64,000 nucleotides of DNA from Dentipellis sp. KUC8613 (Eukaryota > Basidiomycota > Agaricomycetes > Russulales > Hericiaceae), in contig NSJX01000001.1 of assembly GCA_002286715.1 (NCBI GenBank), positions 125,835-189,834 on the forward strand, in the 5' to 3' direction. The notes under the pieces were generated by a model. It was not told where the DNA came from. It ran no database searches and saw only the letters and a program-made list of their open reading frames with translations. Made by a program: the position numbers and the translations under genes. Shown here one piece after another: positions 59,401 to 64,000 of the stretch. Numbering within the stretch: position 1 is the first letter of the stretch; every line of letters starts with the position of its first letter.

Positions 59401-62400
59401 GCATCGTCTTGACCATCGTGATGCGTTCATAGAGCTTGTTCAGATCCTCGTCGGGCAGGCTGTCGAGCGCCGGGTCGAGGCCGAGCCGCGCGAGGGCCGC
59501 CTCGCGCTTCGCGTACGTCCAGTCGACGTCGGCCAGCTCAGCTGAGGACGCAGTCGGCGAGTGCGGCCGCGTGCTTTCGGCGGCGGCTTCGAGGTCGGCT
59601 GCGGTAACGCTCGTCTGCATCGTCGAACGCATCGTCGCGCGGTCGCGCTGCTTCCGGACCTCTTCCGGGTTGTTGAACCGGAAGACATGGTGCTCACCTG
59701 CCAAGACGCAAAGCGTTAAACTCGCTTGCTGACGCCTGCATGCATACTATGCACTCACCAAGAATGATGCGGAAACCTGACCGTAGTTTGTACGGCTGTG
59801 CGAATCGTCAGACGCGAGCATGATAGAGACCGATAGCACCTACCTGTCCGGGCGAGATCTGTTTTCCATTCAGGAACTAGATGCGGTGTTAATAAGAGTT
59901 ATACATCGAATCCGAGTAGTCCACTCACAGTGATGCCGTCTGCGACAGCATGCAGGGTCACTTTGCCCTCGTTGTTTTCGAAGTAACAGTGCTCCTCCAA
60001 GATGTTGTCGCCACTGAGCTTGATCTGAACCGGTTTGTCGCTGTCCATGCGGCCAACCTGACGAACGCATCAGGAACTGTCATTTCACACATGTGGCACG
60101 GATGGCTTTACCGTAGTTCGACCCTGTCTCAGCTGGTAGATCAAGCACTCGCTCATAAGCGGGTCTGAAACAAAGGTTAAGTTCCTGAGCGTCACTCCGA
60201 CAATGTAACACACCTTCGTTCTGATCACATAGATCTGACGTTCAGCTATCGCACGACACAGAAACCAAAAATCAGACATACCAAGTTCACCAAATGCGGC
60301 ATCTACAGAAACCCAGTCAGCAAACCACCCCACAAAACCCAAACGAACATCAAAACGTACTTTCTTCGGCGTATGCACGCCCACATTGTTCTTCTCGACC
60401 GTAATACCGAGCTCCTCGAGCGCCTTCTCGCGCTCCTTCTGCACCTCCTGCGTGCGCTCGAGCTTCTGCTCCCACGTCTCGTTCAGGCTCTGCATGAGCT
60501 TCTCGCTCGTCTCGAGCTGGTCCTGCAGCTCCGCCTTCGTGACCGTCTTGATCGTGCCGTCCTTCGCCTGGTACGTGACCTTCTGCTTCTCCGGCGGGAT
60601 CTTCGGGTCGAACACGTCCTCGCCGCTGCTGCCTGATACGCGTGCTGAAAAAGACACGAAGACGTTAGAGCCTTAGAGCAGTAAAAGAGACAAAGGGTAA
60701 CAAACCCCGAAGCATCTCGAGCTCCTCTTTGAGTTCACGCACAAGCTTGGCATTGGGATCCTCGTTGACCACGGCTTTGTTCTTGATTTTCTTTGCTTGA
60801 TCTGCATAACGCAGCGTACTCAGCGTCTCCTCGTAATCGGCAGGCGAGATGGCAGCAATCATGGCCGTCTTGGAGTTTCCACCCAACGAGTCTTTCAGCA
60901 GCCACGTTAGGACCTGTTCATTCGATGCGTCAGTCAATCAGTTCCGCCTGAAAACCGGGGGGAGGGGCGCACGGAGTCACGATAGGGCACGAACTCATCC
61001 GCCTTTTTCTTCCCGCCCTTCTTCCCGTCGCCGCCGGACGCGAGCGCAAGCGACGAGATGACCTTTCCGAGCGTCGTGAGCGACTTGTTGATATTGGCAC
61101 CTTCCTTGAGCCGCTGGCCCGTCGCGCCCGTCGAGTTTGCACGCTCGGAACCCGCCAGATCGACCAAACTGCCCCACATGAATGTATGTCCCCATCGAGC
61201 TGCATAAACGCGTGCCGCTCACCTAATCCGCGACACCTTCTCGGTATCGAGGTTCGTGTCCACGTCGTGCCGCTTCATCGTCAGAATGAGCGTGAAGACG
61301 GCGTGCGAGCGTGACGATCTGCACGCCCGCGTCCGCGGAGATGAGCAGCCTGCACGACGCCACGGGTGTTCGCAGCACTCACGTTTCGTTCATGTTCGTG
61401 GCCGCGACCGTCCGCGCCTTGTTCCCCTCGTCCATCAGCGTCATCATCTCGTCGTAGCTGTTCACCACGAGCTTCGACAGGTCCTCCACGTACGGGCCCA
61501 GACTCGGGTGCTCGCGCACGCGCAGGTTGCCTGTGTTCTTCGGGTTGAGCAGGTCGCGCACTTTCTCGTTATAGATCTGCGCGCGACGCGGTCAGCCAGA
61601 TGCTCGTCGACGGAAAGCAGCAGGCGCGACGGACCTCGATGTAAGATACTTCTACTGTAAAATTCAGATTCGCGTCCTTCGCTTTCTTGTCCTCCACGCG
61701 CACGAACAGTTCGGAGCACGTCTGCGGGATGATACCCTTGTCGGGGCCGTCTGCGGACACGAGGCGTCAGCCCTGATCTTCCGGATTGAGGCAGGTGAAG
61801 AATGGTGCTTACAGCCCATCATACTGCGCAAGGCATGGAAGCATCAGTCTATGGGCCACACCATAAACAGGCCGTGTCAGTGCGCACCTATACGACTTTC
61901 CCGATCCTGGGAGCCAGAGCGCGGCGTCAGCAAGATTCACGTGAAGACCAACCAGAGCGTACCAGTTTGCCCATCTAGCAGATTCTATCAGCACGACGGA
62001 TGTTTGCAGAGAGATGGGGCACTCACAAGCCAAAATACACGCATTAAACCCCGCGAAACCGTGATCCAGAAGCTCCTTCCCCAAGTCATCGAACAGCGTC
62101 TGCTGCGAACAGTAGCCGGGCTCGTCGCGCGGGCCCGCGGACCAGTAGCTCTTGTCGAAGCTGAACGCCATCGTCTTGCGCTCGGTGGCGCGCGCCTTTT
62201 CCTGAGAGGAGCCGGCCTCGGGCGGGTCGAGGAACGTTTGGTTGCCCTGCATTCGAATGAGCGGCTTCGCGCCGCGCGCGAGCTCTGTGCATCACACCAC
62301 GCGAAATACAGATAATAGTCGCAGCAGAGGACGAGCATAAAGGACACGGGCGTGAAAGTGAGCAAACGGGATGAGTACGCGAGGGCCGGAGGCAAACGCA

Positions 62401-62465
62401 CCTCGCGAGTTGAGCGGGCGACATCGCACAACGACCTTGATGTTTCCGTCGCCGTGGTCGGCCAT
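56455..62465 (-). CDS. Kinesin-3 motor (Unc104/KIF1-like) with FHA and PH domains
   Basis: A long, intron-rich gene of roughly 1,500-1,600 residues. It starts [20 protein letters not shown] at 62465. The N-terminal motor has the P-loop GQTGSGKS, switch I SSRSH, switch II DLAGSE and the neck region [20 protein letters not shown]. The P-loop is assembled from three micro-exons of 12, 19 and 11 bases (61974-61963, 61906-61888, 61823-61813), all phases fitting. Next come a coiled coil, an FHA domain ([39 protein letters not shown]), the KIF1B-type region and a long stalk, and a C-terminal PH domain ([20 protein letters not shown] to [16 protein letters not shown]). The family carries endosomes or vesicles towards microtubule plus ends; in fungi UncA/Kin3 moves early endosomes. 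Confidence 0.93.
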
Positions 62466-62830
62466 AACTTAGCGCGCGTGCCCGTCTATATTTCAATCAG
62501 TCTTTGGAAGGATAGTTGGGAGGAAAGAGAAAGAGAGAAGGAGGGAGAGCTCGGCGCGAGCAGGGTGGCAGGAGGAGAACAAGCAGCAAGCTGAGGCCGT
62601 TCACCTGCTACTTTCCTTTTTGGGTGTCCGGGGGTGTGGCTTTACGCGGTTGGATAGGAAACCGCCTCCCGATCCATCCAATTTCTCGACGGTTTCTCGA
62701 TCGCCCGCACAATCCTGCCCCTTTCTGTCCGCAAAAAAGGCACAAAATGATGTGCAATAGAACTGGTATTACAGGCATTATACTATGGGTACACGGGCTA
62801 CTTTTATACGGTACATGAACAGGGAGATCA
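62466..62830. other. Intergenic stretch between IMP3 and the kinesin gene
   Basis: About 365 bp that should hold the kinesin promoter. A purine-rich GAAAGAGAAAGAGAGAAGG stretch lies at about 62523-62545. No gene is seen. Confidence 0.5.
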
Positions 62831-63639
62831 CTATAGCAGATCGAAGTCGTCGAGCTGCAAAGAATGGGTTAGCCGTGAATATCATGAGTATGGACTTGCA
62901 GCATACCTCGTCGTTGTAGGCCATGATGGTCCGCTTGAGCTTAGAGGTGTCAACCCAGGTGACGAAGTCTTCCAGATGTCTGCAGAGAGTTGAGTAAACG
63001 CCGGGTCTACATGCAGCACAACGTACCGCGTAACCATATACGCTGGGTCGGTGATGGTGTCTGGGCCGACACGAACATGGCCCTGCTCGATAAATTTTAC
63101 TGCCTAGATGTTGGAATGAGCATATGAACAGCTGTCCATGTCAGGAGTCCATGCGTACCGCACTGACGGTCTGCGCCATCTTGGAGGTAACCATGATCAC
63201 GGCTAGTCGCCTGCGGCAGAAGGCAGCGACCGTAAGTTTGTTGTCGACATCGCTGAGCTTCGCCTGAGAGTTGAGCACGCCCATATCATAGAGCTTGGAC
63301 AGAATTTGTCCTTCCAGGCGTGATCGAAATGGGTCCTGCGCGGGGAGAAGGGAGATGCGGTGTGCCAGCGATCTCAGCGAGCCGCAGAGTTTGTTGTATC
63401 TGGTTGGGAAAGATGAGCGTCATGAGCTAGAAGGAGGAAGGAACAGACGAACTTGTGGTAATCCTCTCGATCTTGGATGTGATACCGGCGCATAACCTTA
63501 ATCTCGCGCAGATTGGCATCTTGCTTCCACTGGCAGGGTGATCAGAGAGCGAAGAGAGGTGACAGGAGAGAAGACATACGTTGAGAAAGTCGACTTTCTT
63601 GAGGAGTTTCTGCTCGTGATGCTTGAGCTGACGGACCAT
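62831..63639 (-). CDS. IMP3: U3 snoRNP protein Imp3
   Basis: About six exons on the minus strand. The start [20 protein letters not shown] at 63639 splices to [20 protein letters not shown], then to [19 protein letters not shown]. The S4 RNA-binding domain has [20 protein letters not shown] and [20 protein letters not shown]. The end is [20 protein letters not shown] with YNDELDDFDLL. This is nearly colinear with human IMP3 in order and length. The protein works with Imp4 and Mpp10 in the small-subunit processome of the nucleolus, joining U3 snoRNA to the pre-18S RNA. Confidence 0.95.
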
Positions 63640-64000
63640 GGCGGGCGAGAGAGTGAGAGAGAGAGCAAGTGAACAAGACGCGGAGACGCGAGCGGCGCGC
63701 CAACGAGCGTGCGAGTTTGGGTCCACGAATCGAAGCCAACGTCCTCGCTCCTCCATCCCCGCCCCGCCCCGCCCTCCTCCCCCCGACTCTCCTCCCGCCC
63801 CCGCCCCCCGACGTCTGCTCGCTCGTCGTCAATCCCATCGCAGTCGCTGCTCTCTCTCGACGCCCCCCGATCCGCATCGCGACCGCTAACTCGCGCTGTC
63901 CTCGTCCCCGCATCGCATGCTCGCATTTCGGTTCTCCTCGCTTTCTTCCGTCCTTGTCTCCGCCTTCTAACTTTCTCCCGTTTCTCTCCTAGATGAATGG
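63640..64000 (+). promoter_or_regulatory. IMP3 promoter and possible 5' region of a gene beyond the right edge
   Basis: The plus strand is rich in C and T (CTCCTCCCCCCG-type). At the right edge TTTCTCTCCTAG precedes ATGAATGG (ATG at 63993), which looks like an intron end or a start codon of a divergent gene cut by the window. Too little remains to name it. Confidence 0.35.

Overview
This is nuclear DNA of a filamentous fungus, almost certainly a basidiomycete of the Agaricomycetes. Coding DNA is GC-rich, most genes are cut by many introns of about 45-65 bases with GT..AG ends, several exons are only 11-20 bases long, and the gene set is fungal (Avo1, Yea4, Tad2, Imp3, Unc104-type kinesin). 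I see no bacterial-type operon, CRISPR array or intact transposon. Exon boundaries were worked out by hand from splice sites, reading phase and remembered family conservation; no search was run.

Left third (about 1-17 kb): a lineage-specific cluster of C2H2 zinc-finger genes. Two copies lie on the minus strand (1635-2844 and 4778-6483), one intact copy on the plus strand (15175-16700), and a broken copy on the plus strand (about 12565-13303). The copies share a 3-finger N-terminus, a long low-complexity S/P/Q-rich tail, a roughly 1-1.3 kb promoter block and a 3' UTR element. Each of the four promoter blocks has two CACGTG sites spaced 190-210 bp apart, and the three blocks of intact genes also keep a CATAAATTG TATA-like box. 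The TORC2 subunit gene AVO1/SIN1 (8235-11254) sits in the middle. A tRNA-Glu(CTC) gene with a small intron follows at 17144-17228.

Middle (17.8-44 kb): Pho85-type cyclin (-), UAA-family UDP-sugar transporter (+), secreted serine carboxypeptidase (-), nuclear cap-binding protein CBP80 (-), a long intronless mitochondrial PPR-like protein (+), mitochondrial IF3 (-), tRNA adenosine deaminase subunit Tad2 (+), prolyl oligopeptidase (-), mitochondrial FAD/folate carrier (+), and a cytochrome b5-acyl-CoA dehydrogenase fusion (-).

Right third (44-64 kb): Rad16-type SNF2/RING repair ATPase (-), a WW-domain protein (-), an HMG-box protein (-), a PNUTS-like PP1 regulator with TFIIS-N domain, TVTW motif and CCCH finger (+), a kinesin-3 motor with FHA and PH domains (-), and the U3 snoRNP protein Imp3 (-). 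Apart from the zinc-finger cluster this is ordinary housekeeping chromosome; neighbouring genes are mostly functionally unrelated. The best candidate for something undescribed is the zinc-finger cluster with its co-duplicated twin-CACGTG promoters.
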